Below, piece after piece: positions 46,042 through 54,635 of a DNA stretch of 64,000 nt (its first letter is position 1; each line of letters begins with the position of its first letter). The position numbers were made by a program, and so were the translations under genes. The notes under the pieces are model-generated. The model saw only the letters and a program-made list of their open reading frames with translations. It was not told the DNA's origin and did not search any database. Source of the DNA: Rheinheimera soli (GTDB taxonomy: Bacteria > Pseudomonadota > Gammaproteobacteria > Enterobacterales > Alteromonadaceae); contig NZ_JAJOYU010000011.1 in NCBI RefSeq assembly GCF_021290985.1, positions 1 through 64,000 of the forward strand, written 5' to 3'.

Positions 46042-47193
46042 TTAAGCTATCAAAGCTGGCATTTCTTTTGCCAGTCGCAAACGTTGCGCTACCATTTTTC
46101 CGGTCAGGGCGAAACCAAGTAACTGACCTGATGGGCTTTGAAACTTCGCTACCCAATCCATTCCTTGCCCTTCATAGAACCACTCGCCTTGCTGCTGAGG
46201 TGCAACAGGCCAACTGACAACAGCCAAAGCTGGCGATTTCACTATCACCGGCATAACAGGAAATTGTACCGCTGTGTTTTCGCCTGTCAGCGTCGAAGCC
46301 AAAGCTCTGGCAGATAAACTAATAGGCTGAATATACATCAGGTTATAGCCACAGATTTCTGCACAGTCGCCCAAAGCATAGATATCAGCGGCTGAAGTTG
46401 CCAGAGTCTGGTCCACTTTTATACCTTTGTTGCAGTCTATGCCTGCGTGCAGCGCAAGCTGCAGGTTTGGCTTTAAACCCACTGCAGATAGGATCAATTC
46501 TGTCTCCAGACTGCGGCCATCGGCAAGCTGAAGGCTTAATTGCTGTTGGGTCAGTTGAGCATCTTTTATCGACGAGCCCCAATAAAACTCAACGCCTGAG
46601 GCGTTTAACTGTTGCTGCAACAGCTCACCCAGTGCAGGCGGCAGAAGTTGAGCTAAAGGTTGTTGCTCCAGCGCTATCACGGACACCTGAAAACCTGCGG
46701 CAGCTAAGTCATTCGCATATTCAATGCCAACTAAACCTGCGCCTAACACAGTGATCTTTTGTTTGCCCTGACTGAGTTGCAGAAAATTTTGGTAGTCAGT
46801 TAAGTCATTCACTGAACAGATGAAGCCTTGTGTCGCTGCGGGTAATGACAGTTTCACCGGACTGGCTCCTGTCGCCAGCACCAGTTGCTGATACTGGATC
46901 AGCCCTTTATCTGTAAGCAACTGATGTGATTCTGTAAGGAGCTGTAAGGCCTGGCAGTATGGCCATATATCAATAGTCAACTCAGTGGCCATTTGCGCTG
47001 CAGTTTTCTGGATCAAATCGGTCGCGCTTTTTTGTTTGCTAAAGCCGTTGGACAGCAAAGGTTTGGAGTAATAATCAGCGCTGTCGCTGCTGATCAGGCA
47101 GATGCTGCGCTCTGGGTCTAGTTTACGCAGTTCTTTGGCAAGGCTATAACCAGCGTAACCTGCTCCGACAATTAAGGTGTGGTAATGGGTCAT
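46042..47193 (-). CDS. FAD/NAD-dependent oxidoreductase, rubredoxin-reductase-like
   Basis: 383 residues. An FAD loop (TLIVGAGYAGYSLAKELRKL), an NAD loop (ITVLGAGLVGIEYANDLAAAG) and a second FAD motif (DIYALGDCAEI) give the pyridine-nucleotide-disulfide fold without the redox-active Cys pair, as in rubredoxin reductases and NorW. It would pass electrons from NAD(P)H to a small iron protein, but no rubredoxin is encoded here. It is divergent from ubiC. Confidence 0.85.
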   Translation of the reverse strand: MTHYHTLIVGAGYAGYSLAKELRKLDPERSICLISSDSADYYSKPLLSNGFSKQKSATDLIQKTAAQMATELTIDIWPYCQALQLLTESHQLLTDKGLIQYQQLVLATGASPVKLSLPAATQGFICSVNDLTDYQNFLQLSQGKQKITVLGAGLVGIEYANDLAAAGFQVSVIALEQQPLAQLLPPALGELLQQQLNASGVEFYWGSSIKDAQLTQQQLSLQLADGRSLETELILSAVGLKPNLQLALHAGIDCNKGIKVDQTLATSAADIYALGDCAEICGYNLMYIQPISLSARALASTLTGENTAVQFPVMPVIVKSPALAVVSWPVAPQQQGEWFYEGQGMDWVAKFQSPSGQLLGFALTGKMVAQRLRLAKEMPALIA

Positions 47194-47318
47194 AAGGCAA
47201 AGGGGGGCAGCGACTAAATAATGCCGCTATGGTAATCAATTTTTCCCTCAAAGGCATTACATACCAATACGATGGCAAAATTGTTATGATGCGCGGCACC
47301 TTAGCTGCAGTTTGATTT

Positions 47319-47446
47319 TATACCCAAAGTAATTGGATTTGCGGCGAGGCGACAAGTGCTTGAGACCCCAGGAGCATAGTAGTCCTATGTGACTGGGGCA
47401 AGAGCACGCAGGTAACAAAGCTGCAGCTTCAAGTACGAAGGGTATA
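47319..47446 (+). repeat. MITE-like element ending on the ubiC start codon
   Basis: A 128-bp element with imperfect ~20-bp terminal inverted repeats, TATACCCAAAGTAATTGGA at the left and CTTCAAGTACGAAGGGTATA at the right. It contains an inner hairpin AGACCCCAGG...GGGGCA. The last A is the first base of the ubiC ATG, and GAAGGG of the right end acts as the ribosome site. It shares its ends with 14832-14904. Confidence 0.75.
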
Positions 47447-47970
47447 TGCACAGCACAGATAGTCTTTTCCAACTTAATGCGGTGTGGCAAAGCGCCGGAC
47501 AACTGCAATTTCCTGATGCTCTTGAACCCTGGTTGTTATGTCAGGGTTCACTAACAGCATTGCTGAAAAGTTATTGCCAGACTTTCAGGCTGGAATTGGT
47601 GGCAGAGCACTGGCAAAGGCTGCCGGATTTTTTACAGCAGCAATGGCAACAACCGCAGGGCTTAAAACGCGATGTGATCCTTTGGTGTGATAACAAGCCT
47701 TGTGTCTATGCGCAAAGCTGGTTGCCAGAATCCACCTTGGAAAAAATGGAGCCGTTAGCCCGTTTGGGAGCGCAGCCCTTAGGTGAATATATTTTCCAGC
47801 ACGCCAGTTTAGAGCGTGGTGGCATTGAAGTGGCTTTACTTGAAGCTGGATTACAGTTGCCTGTAGTGGGGATGCAAAACGAACTCTGGGCCAGACGATC
47901 TGTTTTTTCATTACAAAACCAAGAGTTATTGGTGCAGGAAATCTTTTTACCTGGAGTGCTTGAGCTATGA
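47446..47970 (+). CDS. ubiC: chorismate lyase UbiC
   Basis: 174 residues, near the usual size. It matches UbiC in LEPWLLCQGSLTALLK, KPCVYAQSWLPESTL, LGEYIFQHASLERGGIEVA and LLVQEIFLP. It releases 4-hydroxybenzoate from chorismate, the first ubiquinone step. The start codon and ribosome site lie in the end of a MITE-like repeat. The stop overlaps the ubiA start by four bases (ATGA), so the two are translationally coupled. Confidence 0.93.
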   Translation: MHSTDSLFQLNAVWQSAGQLQFPDALEPWLLCQGSLTALLKSYCQTFRLELVAEHWQRLPDFLQQQWQQPQGLKRDVILWCDNKPCVYAQSWLPESTLEKMEPLARLGAQPLGEYIFQHASLERGGIEVALLEAGLQLPVVGMQNELWARRSVFSLQNQELLVQEIFLPGVLEL

Positions 47971-48833
47971 GATGGCAGTTGCAATGGCAACAGTGGCCTT
48001 ATTACCGCCAGTTAATGCGCCTGGACAGGCCTATTGGTATTTATTTGCTGCTATGGCCGACCTGGTGGGCTTTGTGGCTGGTGTCATCCGGCCTGCCTGA
48101 TTTAACTTTGCTTGCAGTATTCAGTGCCGGTGTTGTACTGATGCGCTCTGCTGGTTGTGTGATTAATGATTACGCCGACCGTCATTATGACGGTCATGTG
48201 GAACGCACTAAAGCCCGGCCACTGGCTGCCGGACTGGTCAGCAGCGGCGAAGCTTTACAGCTTTTTATTGTGCTGTTGCTGTGCAGTGCCAGCCTGCTGT
48301 TGTTTTTGGATTTCGCTACTGTATTACTGGCTTTGGTGGCCGCGGTTCTGGCTGTGCTTTATCCTTTTATGAAACGTTTCACCTACCTGCCACAGTTTGT
48401 ATTGGGTGCAGCTTATAGTTGGGGCATTCCTATGGCCGCAATGGCCATAACAGGCTCTGTTCCTTTGTGGGTCTGGGCTTTGTATCTGGCGAATTTACTC
48501 TGGACTGTTGCTTACGACACTTTTTACGCCATGGTGGATATGAATGATGATCAGAGGATAGGCGTGAAATCCACCGCCTTGTTATTTGGTCGTTATTGCC
48601 ATCCTGTTATAGCCAGCTTGCAGCTGATGTTTTTAGTACTGATGGCCTGGGTAGGGCAGCAAAATGGTCTTGGCCTGTTTTTTTATACCGCTTTAGTTTT
48701 GGTATTGCTGAGTTTTATCCACCAACACTGGCAGGCGAAAACTCAGGGCAGGGCAGGTTGTTTTCAGGCTTTTTTAAATAATCACTACAGCGGCTTATTG
48801 TTGTTTGCAGGCATAGGTCTGGACTTGTTATAG
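47967..48833 (+). CDS. ubiA: 4-hydroxybenzoate polyprenyltransferase UbiA
   Basis: 288 residues with about nine membrane helices. Both Asp-rich motifs are present: NDYADRHYDGHVERTKARPL and DTFYAMVDMNDDQRIGVKST. It attaches the polyprenyl chain to 4-hydroxybenzoate in the inner membrane, the step after UbiC. It ends 17 bases before the convergent oxygenase gene. Confidence 0.95.
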   Translation: MRWQLQWQQWPYYRQLMRLDRPIGIYLLLWPTWWALWLVSSGLPDLTLLAVFSAGVVLMRSAGCVINDYADRHYDGHVERTKARPLAAGLVSSGEALQLFIVLLLCSASLLLFLDFATVLLALVAAVLAVLYPFMKRFTYLPQFVLGAAYSWGIPMAAMAITGSVPLWVWALYLANLLWTVAYDTFYAMVDMNDDQRIGVKSTALLFGRYCHPVIASLQLMFLVLMAWVGQQNGLGLFFYTALVLVLLSFIHQHWQAKTQGRAGCFQAFLNNHYSGLLLFAGIGLDLL

Positions 48834-48850
48834 GCTGATACTATTTCTGC

Positions 48851-49477
48851 CTAAAGCGCTGGATCGATCCTGCCCTGAATACTGCTGTTATGCCGAAACC
48901 AACCCGCAATGCTGTAGCGGGGTTCCGCTGCGGGCAATACTTCATGCGGGAAGCGGCAACTTTCAAACACCACCAGAGTACCGGCTTTAGGTTGAACCTT
49001 GGTTAACAGTTGATCCTGTTCGTCATACAACACCAGCTCACCTCCTTGTTCTGCTGTATTCAGATAACAGACAGTGGAGAGCACTCTGTTAGAACGCCCC
49101 ACAAAAGCATCCAGATGTTTCTGATAAAAGTCACCTTGCTGGTAGCGGGCGTAATGCGCTTCAAAATCTATTAAACCTAAAAAACAGCGCTGGTTCATAT
49201 CTTGTTGCAGTTTTGCCATCATCTGCAAATACTGCTGTTGCACCGGGTTATCAGCATTCAGCCAGGCCGTTTGATCCCGTCGCACCTGCAAGTCCAACAG
49301 ATGCTGGCCCTGACGGCCAACGCCTGCTGCTTTTAGCTCTTGTTGTTGTACGTCCTGATACAAAGCCTGACATAAATCCGCCGGAATGGCCTGTTCCAGC
49401 ACCACATAACCTTGCTGATAAAAAGGGCTGGCTAGTTGTTCAAGCCAATTTGTTATGCAGGGCCACTGATAGGACAT
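48851..49477 (-). CDS. 2-oxoglutarate/Fe(II) oxygenase
   Basis: 208 residues with the double-stranded beta-helix of the prolyl 4-hydroxylase type. The metal ligands are His-X-Asp in QKHLDAFVGRSNRVL and a distal His in SCRFPHEVLPA, and the 2-oxoglutarate Arg is in PRYSIAGWFR. The family hydroxylates proteins or small molecules; the substrate is unknown. The start at 49477 has a weak ribosome site. It is convergent with ubiA. Confidence 0.85.
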   Translation of the reverse strand: MSYQWPCITNWLEQLASPFYQQGYVVLEQAIPADLCQALYQDVQQQELKAAGVGRQGQHLLDLQVRRDQTAWLNADNPVQQQYLQMMAKLQQDMNQRCFLGLIDFEAHYARYQQGDFYQKHLDAFVGRSNRVLSTVCYLNTAEQGGELVLYDEQDQLLTKVQPKAGTLVVFESCRFPHEVLPAAEPRYSIAGWFRHNSSIQGRIDPAL

Positions 49478-49545
49478 AAAGACGGTTCCGCTGTATTTCG
49501 CTGTGAAATTGCGGCTTTGTACGTCAGAAGATGAACTGCTGTCAA

Positions 49546-49575
49546 GACAACACAGAAGCGAGCCTCTGTGTTGTC
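49546..49575 (-). terminator. hairpin after the coiled-coil gene
   Basis: GACAACACAGA/TCTGTGTTGTC stem of 11 bp, 15 bases behind the stop of the 49591 gene. No T-run follows. Confidence 0.6.
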
Positions 49576-49590
49576 TGAGGGGAAATGCTG

Positions 49591-50520
49591 TTAGTACTGG
49601 TAATAACTGGCTTTTTTCAATAAAGCCGGTGCATCAATTTTGCCTGTGACACACTGATTAATATCGGATTTCTTCACCACCCAATAGTGATCTTTGGCAT
49701 TATCACGGCCTGATAAGCTCAGCTGAAAAGACACAAACTCCTGCTCTTTTAAATCACGTAAGCTGGCACCATAATCACATAAAGTACTGCTGAATACCTG
49801 CCCCACTTTTGCCACCAGCTCAGTCTGGCGCTGTGCCGCCAGCTTTTGTTGCTCAGCGCGCTTTTTATTGTATTCCTGCTCCTGCTCAGTCAGGCTCTTT
49901 TGCAATTGGGCCAGCTGAGTTTTCAGTTGTTCTGACTTTTGGTTAATCTCTTTCAGCTCCTTTTGCTGCTCCGCAGTGAGCTTACTGACTTTGGACGAAA
50001 ACTCGATATCACGTTTTTCCCGTTCGTAATCCCGTAAATCCCGTTCTATATCCCGGCGTTCTTCCCGCAAATCACGTAGTTTTTCACTTTGATCCTGTTG
50101 CTGCTCAGCCAAAGCTTCGGCTGCTTCAGCCATTTCTTCAATAGCTTCTTCGTCAAAGCTAAAACTAAAGCTACTGCCATTGCCGGATACACTGATGGAG
50201 TTAGCGACATTGGTAGCAACAGCCATCGCGTTGCTATGAGTACCTGGTGCTGAAGGTGGCATAGGTGGCATCGGAGGCATCACAAAATGGCGTAACCAGC
50301 CACTGTTGCTGTCGACTCTGAATGCAACACCTTGTCCCATCAGGTAACTGTGTTGGATCCGGCCTATGCTGGAATGCTCCTGACCGCCCAGCGAGGTTTG
50401 CAGTATGTCCTGCATTATTTTCAGGTTTTGTCCAAGGCGGCCATTGACTTCGGCTGCTGTTAAACCCGTACTTGCGATAATAAGGCCTGCCAACAAGGAG
50501 ACTTTGCTGAATAGCTTCAT
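49591..50520 (-). CDS. exported coiled-coil protein of the sigma-factor operon
   Basis: 309 residues behind GGAG. It has a signal peptide (MKLFSKVSLLAGLIIASTGLTAA), a Pro/Met stretch MPPMPPMPPS near residue 80, a low-complexity acidic region (EEAIEEMAEAAEALAEQ) and a long charged coiled coil (LREERRDIERDLRDYEREKR) up to about residue 225. The end is a small Cys-containing domain. I do not recognise the family. It is the third gene behind the ECF sigma factor and the membrane protein, so it may be their envelope sensor or target. Confidence 0.7.
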   Translation of the reverse strand: MKLFSKVSLLAGLIIASTGLTAAEVNGRLGQNLKIMQDILQTSLGGQEHSSIGRIQHSYLMGQGVAFRVDSNSGWLRHFVMPPMPPMPPSAPGTHSNAMAVATNVANSISVSGNGSSFSFSFDEEAIEEMAEAAEALAEQQQDQSEKLRDLREERRDIERDLRDYEREKRDIEFSSKVSKLTAEQQKELKEINQKSEQLKTQLAQLQKSLTEQEQEYNKKRAEQQKLAAQRQTELVAKVGQVFSSTLCDYGASLRDLKEQEFVSFQLSLSGRDNAKDHYWVVKKSDINQCVTGKIDAPALLKKASYYQY

Positions 50521-50540
50521 GAGTTTGTTACTCCACTAGG

Positions 50541-51167
50541 TTATCTGTTCTGAGTGTTCGGTGATGCACCAAGATCCAGTCTGGCTTGGCTTGGCTGGTA
50601 ATTTTCCTGCCAGTAATGCCAGTCAGACTGACGTTGCTGGTTCAGGTATTCAACCAGTTCCAGCATGTCGGTGCGTCTTTCTTTGGTTTGTTGTTCGGTT
50701 AAATAATCCTTCAGCAAAATCAGCTGCGACGCCTGTTGCTGTTGCGTACCCTGCAACTGAGTCTGGATATAATCCTGCTGCTCTTTGCGATAGCTTGCCA
50801 GCAATGTTTCCAGTTGTTGCTGTTGCATTTGTTGTTCGCCACGCCAGCTTAACGTCAGGCCGCTGTCTTGCATTTGCATTTCCAGTGGCGACAGGCTGAT
50901 CACTAAAGCCAGGGCGGAAAAAGCCACACTCAACTTTGGCCACCAGCTATGACTTTTTGTTGGTCTCTGCCACTGCTGGGCAAACATCGACATGCTGTCA
51001 ATTTCAGGCACAGGGGCAAAAAAGGGCGCTTTGGCTTGACGCTGAATCATCTGCGCTGTCTGGAAACGGCTGTACCATTCACTGTTTTGGTCCAGTTGCT
51101 GTTCGCATTCACTGGCCGTAATTTTTCCGGCCAGCCATGCTTCAAAAATTTGCTGACTGTTCGACAT
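50541..51167 (-). CDS. probable anti-sigma factor, single-pass membrane protein
   Basis: 208 residues with a soluble N-terminal part (1-75), one hydrophobic helix at about 77-95 (KLSVAFSALALVISLSPLEM) and a Gln-rich coiled-coil outer part. It begins with its own GGAG site inside the last 26 bases of the sigma-factor gene, so the two are coupled. That layout, a short cytoplasmic part then one membrane helix next to an ECF sigma factor, is typical of anti-sigma factors. I cannot see a recognised anti-sigma zinc motif, so this is inference. Confidence 0.65.
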   Translation of the reverse strand: MSNSQQIFEAWLAGKITASECEQQLDQNSEWYSRFQTAQMIQRQAKAPFFAPVPEIDSMSMFAQQWQRPTKSHSWWPKLSVAFSALALVISLSPLEMQMQDSGLTLSWRGEQQMQQQQLETLLASYRKEQQDYIQTQLQGTQQQQASQLILLKDYLTEQQTKERRTDMLELVEYLNQQRQSDWHYWQENYQPSQARLDLGASPNTQNR

Positions 51168-51705
51168 CTGTTAACTCCAACTGCGTACGCAGTTTATCTA
51201 AGGCCGCATAAAATCTGGATTTGATGGTATTGCTCGACAGCGCCAGCTGATCGGCAATTTCATCAAAAGTAAACTGCTGGTAAAACCGCAATTCCACTAC
51301 CAGTCGTTGCTCTGGCGGTAAAGTTCGCAACTGCTGTTGCACCATCCGCTGCGTGTGCTGGCCATAAAGTTGTTGTTCAAAACTTGGTGCTTCATCATCA
51401 TAAAAATCATGGTCGTCGGTAAACTCTGTGGTTGCTTTACGCTTCCTGAGCATATCCATAGCTCTGTAGTTGGCTATGCCAAACAACCAGCTTTTAAACG
51501 AACTGTCACCACGGTACTGCGCCAGGTTACGGCAAAGCACCATCAATACATCCTGCAATAAATCGCGGGCGTCATCGGGCGAACCCAGTAAACGCAGGCC
51601 AAAATAATACAGGGGCGCCTGATATCTCGACACCAATTGCTGCCAGGCTTTGGCATCGCCGCCTATGGCTTTTTCTATTAAGCTCTCGTCGCTGCGTTTA
51701 AACAC
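51142..51705 (-). CDS. ECF-type RNA polymerase sigma factor
   Basis: 187 residues from GTG 51705. Region 2 (ALYYFGLRLLGSPDDARDLLQDVLMVL; FKSWLFGIANYRAMDMLRKR) and region 4 (LPPEQRLVVELRFYQQFTFDEIADQLALSSNTIKSR, shown here in part) are plain. It would direct RNA polymerase to an envelope-stress-like regulon, held by the next gene's membrane protein. It is probably autoregulated from 51706-51860. Confidence 0.9.
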   Translation of the reverse strand: MFKRSDESLIEKAIGGDAKAWQQLVSRYQAPLYYFGLRLLGSPDDARDLLQDVLMVLCRNLAQYRGDSSFKSWLFGIANYRAMDMLRKRKATTEFTDDHDFYDDEAPSFEQQLYGQHTQRMVQQQLRTLPPEQRLVVELRFYQQFTFDEIADQLALSSNTIKSRFYAALDKLRTQLELTDVEQSANF

Positions 51706-51863
51706 TTTTGATCTGTGATGAAGTTGTATTGATGATAAGTCGTATCAGGTCTGAAAATAGTTTGCCTGATTTAACAAAAAAGCAGGAATATTTTTGAAGT
51801 GTTTTTAAGTTATTAAATTAAAAGGGAAATCTGTTAAAGGATTTCCCTTGGTTTTGCAGGTTT

Positions 51864-52613
51864 TTAAGCCCTGTTTGTTTGGGGTTGGGATAAGCGGCGT
51901 TTAAACCAGATTGTCGCTGGGATACCAATCAGGCTCGGTATTAGCCATGGCACCATCATCCAGTGGCCTGTTAATAACTCTTCAAATAAAGCTCTGCCGC
52001 CAAAGGCAAAAAATGCGGTGTAGGCTGCAATACCAGAACCAATCATGGCGGAAGCATGTTCTATTAACCAGCGGTTGGCTGTGACAGTGTTTGTATGCAG
52101 GTAAGCCAGAATACTAAAGCTGGTGATCAATGAGATACCGGCAAATACCATCACCAGCGGCATACCAAATTTAAAACCTTGCCAGGCTGCATAGGGCGCC
52201 ACGATCACAAGTAGCCAGACCGGTGCCTGATAACTCCAGTGCTTTAGTGGGGCACGGTTTTGTTTGCAGAAGAGACTACCGGTGGCATGACGAATAGTGA
52301 CCCAGGTCAGCAGGCTAAGTAAAAACAGGAACAGGTTAAGCATGTTAAAAAAAGCTAACCTGCGCTCTGACACCTGGCCATCCACCAACAGCGCAGCACC
52401 TTTAATCCCTACAGGATCAAACCAGACCAGACTGGTCATCACCAGACCACTTAAGGCCACTGCCTTCATAATATGACCATAATAACGGCCTGATGTGCGG
52501 TGCAACTGGCTGCCTTTGCGGCTCAGCATGGGTAACCAGAACAGCAGTAGTGCAATGACACCTAAGGCAATATGTAGTTTTAATAACAGGCTATGGAACA
52601 TCATCATCATCAT
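51864..52613 (-). CDS. membrane protein with about seven helices (DUF2306-like)
   Basis: 249 residues behind AGGGAGA; five ATG codons in a row follow, so the exact start could be any of the first four. It has about seven hydrophobic segments and an early heme-type or lipid-type pattern (LLLKLHIALGVIALLLFWLPML; LHRTSGRYYGHIM). It resembles membrane proteins of the DUF2306 kind with conserved histidines, but the match is not certain. It is divergent from the NarL-type two-component pair, which may control it. Confidence 0.7.
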   Translation of the reverse strand: MMMMMFHSLLLKLHIALGVIALLLFWLPMLSRKGSQLHRTSGRYYGHIMKAVALSGLVMTSLVWFDPVGIKGAALLVDGQVSERRLAFFNMLNLFLFLLSLLTWVTIRHATGSLFCKQNRAPLKHWSYQAPVWLLVIVAPYAAWQGFKFGMPLVMVFAGISLITSFSILAYLHTNTVTANRWLIEHASAMIGSGIAAYTAFFAFGGRALFEELLTGHWMMVPWLIPSLIGIPATIWFKRRLSQPQTNRA

Positions 52614-52766
52614 TCTCCCTTTAGCAGATGATGTCAGACTAAAACTTCAGCTGTGCTTTTACAGGTGCCATAAGTCAGGACTTTTCACTGTGACTTTTGG
52701 CCTATTGAGCTGAAAGCAAAATCGGGCATACTGCAAAGTCAGAAGTTAAAGGTCAGTGAAGTGGTT

Positions 52767-53900
52767 ATGAAACTAAAGTTTTCAATCGCATGGGATGTGT
52801 TGGCCGGGATGCTCACCTGGTTTTTAGTTTTTGCGCTGACTTTATACCTGAGCTGGCCCCATGATCGGCTCTGGTCGTTATGGCCATGGATCGTGACTTT
52901 GTTTCTGCTGAATGGCGCTTGTTTTTATGGCGTGACCCGCAGTGATGAGCGTTCTGGTGTTTTACCCCGCTTTGAATTGATCTGCTATATCCTGCAACTG
53001 ATGTTCGCTTTGGCCTTGAACTGGATCTTGCCCTTTGACTATCTGGCGATCCTGAGCATTATCTGGGTGTCGGTTTTGCCTTATCTGGTTCCGATGCGAA
53101 CTGCTGTGTTTATTACTGTTGCTGTGTTGGGGCTTTGGTATGGCGTGGATTCCTATATAGAACAACGCTCTATGTGGATCACGGCTTTGCTGTTTAGTAG
53201 TTTTCACTTTTTTGCCTTGCTGATGAAAAACCAGGCTCGCTCTGAGCAGCAGGCCAGACAAGAATTGCAGCAAACCCATCAGCAATTACTGGCGACTCAG
53301 GATCTGTTGATGATGGCATCCCAGCAGCAGGAGCGTTCCCGTATAGCCCGGGATTTACATGATGTGTTGGGTCATCATTTAACTGCTTTAACTATTAACT
53401 TACAGGTCGCAGGACATTTAACCCAAGGCGAAGCCAAAGCCAAAGTGGATCAATGCCATCAGATCGCCAAGTTATTGCTGTCGGATGTGCGTGAAGCGGT
53501 CAGTGCCTTGCGTGAACAGCAGCAGTTTTCTATTTACCAGGCACTGGAGAAGCTTCTGACTGAAGTACCGGGACTGAAGGTGAACTGGGATTGCCCCCGG
53601 GATGCAGAAGTTGCCGATGTGAAAGTGGCACAGCAACTGCTGCTGATTGTGAAGGAAGCTTTAACTAATACTTTAAGACATAGTCAGGCTACAGAGTTTA
53701 ATCTGTCAGTAAAGCTTGTTGATGGATTTTTGCACCTGATGATTGATGACAACGGTAAAGTTTCGCCTGACTGGAAAGCGGGCAATGGCTTAACAGGTAT
53801 GCAGGAGAGAGTGGCTTCATGTGCCGGTACTTTGGTGTGGCAAGTGAAAGACAACCACTTTAATTTACAGGTCACTTTGCCTGCAGGACTACAGCTATGA
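52767..53900 (+). CDS. NarX/DesK-type sensor histidine kinase
   Basis: 377 residues from ATG 52767; GTG 52761 is also possible, as AAGG lies eight bases before it. It has about five membrane helices (LTWFLVFALTLYLSW and others), then a coiled coil and the HisKA_3 box with the phospho-acceptor His in SRIARDLHDVLGHHLTALTI. The ATPase domain shows the N box in VKEALTNTLRHSQA and the G box in GNGLTGMQERV. It phosphorylates the regulator encoded four bases behind (overlapping ATGA). Confidence 0.9.
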   Translation: MKLKFSIAWDVLAGMLTWFLVFALTLYLSWPHDRLWSLWPWIVTLFLLNGACFYGVTRSDERSGVLPRFELICYILQLMFALALNWILPFDYLAILSIIWVSVLPYLVPMRTAVFITVAVLGLWYGVDSYIEQRSMWITALLFSSFHFFALLMKNQARSEQQARQELQQTHQQLLATQDLLMMASQQQERSRIARDLHDVLGHHLTALTINLQVAGHLTQGEAKAKVDQCHQIAKLLLSDVREAVSALREQQQFSIYQALEKLLTEVPGLKVNWDCPRDAEVADVKVAQQLLLIVKEALTNTLRHSQATEFNLSVKLVDGFLHLMIDDNGKVSPDWKAGNGLTGMQERVASCAGTLVWQVKDNHFNLQVTLPAGLQL

Positions 53901-54541
53901 CTTTGCGTGTGCTGTTGGTGGACGATCAAATGCTGATCCGTCAGGGTATTAAAAGCCTATTGCAGCTGTCTGGCCAGGTGGATGTGGTTGCCGAAGCGCA
54001 GGATGGCTCGACTGTGGTGGAGCTGGTGCAGCTGCATCAACCAGACGTGATTTTATTGGATTTATCTATGCCCAAAGTGGATGGCATAGCCACGCTGGAG
54101 CTGCTGAAGCAACAGCAACTGAAAACGCCAGTGTTGATTTTGACCACCTTTGAAGAGCATGATCTGGTGTTAAAAAGCATCCAGCTTGGTGCCAAAGGCT
54201 ATTTACTCAAAGACGTGTCGCTGGACACTTTAGTCTCTGCCATTCAAACCCTGCAGCAAGGCGGCACCTGTTTTCAAAGTACCATCACAGAACGTTTGTT
54301 GTCAGGATTGAACCCGGTCAGTAATTTCCCGCGCCCTGTCGCTATTGAAGAGTTATCCGAGAAAGAACTGCAAATTTTGCAGCTGATGGCATCGGGTTAT
54401 GCCAATAAAGAGATTGCCAGTGCTTTGTATAAATCCGAAGGCACTATTAAGAATCAGATTTCCAGCATTCTGGCTAAATTAGGGGTGCGTGACAGAACCA
54501 GGGCTGTGCTGTTGGCTTTAGAGTTAGGTTTGATCCATTAA
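53897..54541 (+). CDS. NarL/LuxR-type response regulator
   Basis: 214 residues. The receiver has DD in VLLVDDQMLIRQ, phospho-acceptor Asp in VILLDLSMPKVDG, and the Lys in YLLKDVSLDTL. The LuxR-type helix-turn-helix is LSEKELQILQLMASGYANKEI and ALYKSEGTIKNQISSIL. It is coupled to the kinase before it by an ATGA overlap. Its targets are unknown; the divergent seven-helix protein is the obvious guess. Confidence 0.92.
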   Translation: MTLRVLLVDDQMLIRQGIKSLLQLSGQVDVVAEAQDGSTVVELVQLHQPDVILLDLSMPKVDGIATLELLKQQQLKTPVLILTTFEEHDLVLKSIQLGAKGYLLKDVSLDTLVSAIQTLQQGGTCFQSTITERLLSGLNPVSNFPRPVAIEELSEKELQILQLMASGYANKEIASALYKSEGTIKNQISSILAKLGVRDRTRAVLLALELGLIH

Positions 54542-54635
54542 ATTAGCTAAGTGGCTGATTTAAGGTGCCGTAATACTTTATATTACCGCTATACTGGAAC
54601 TGTCGACAAAGTCAGAACCGGAGTTTTTTGTCTTT

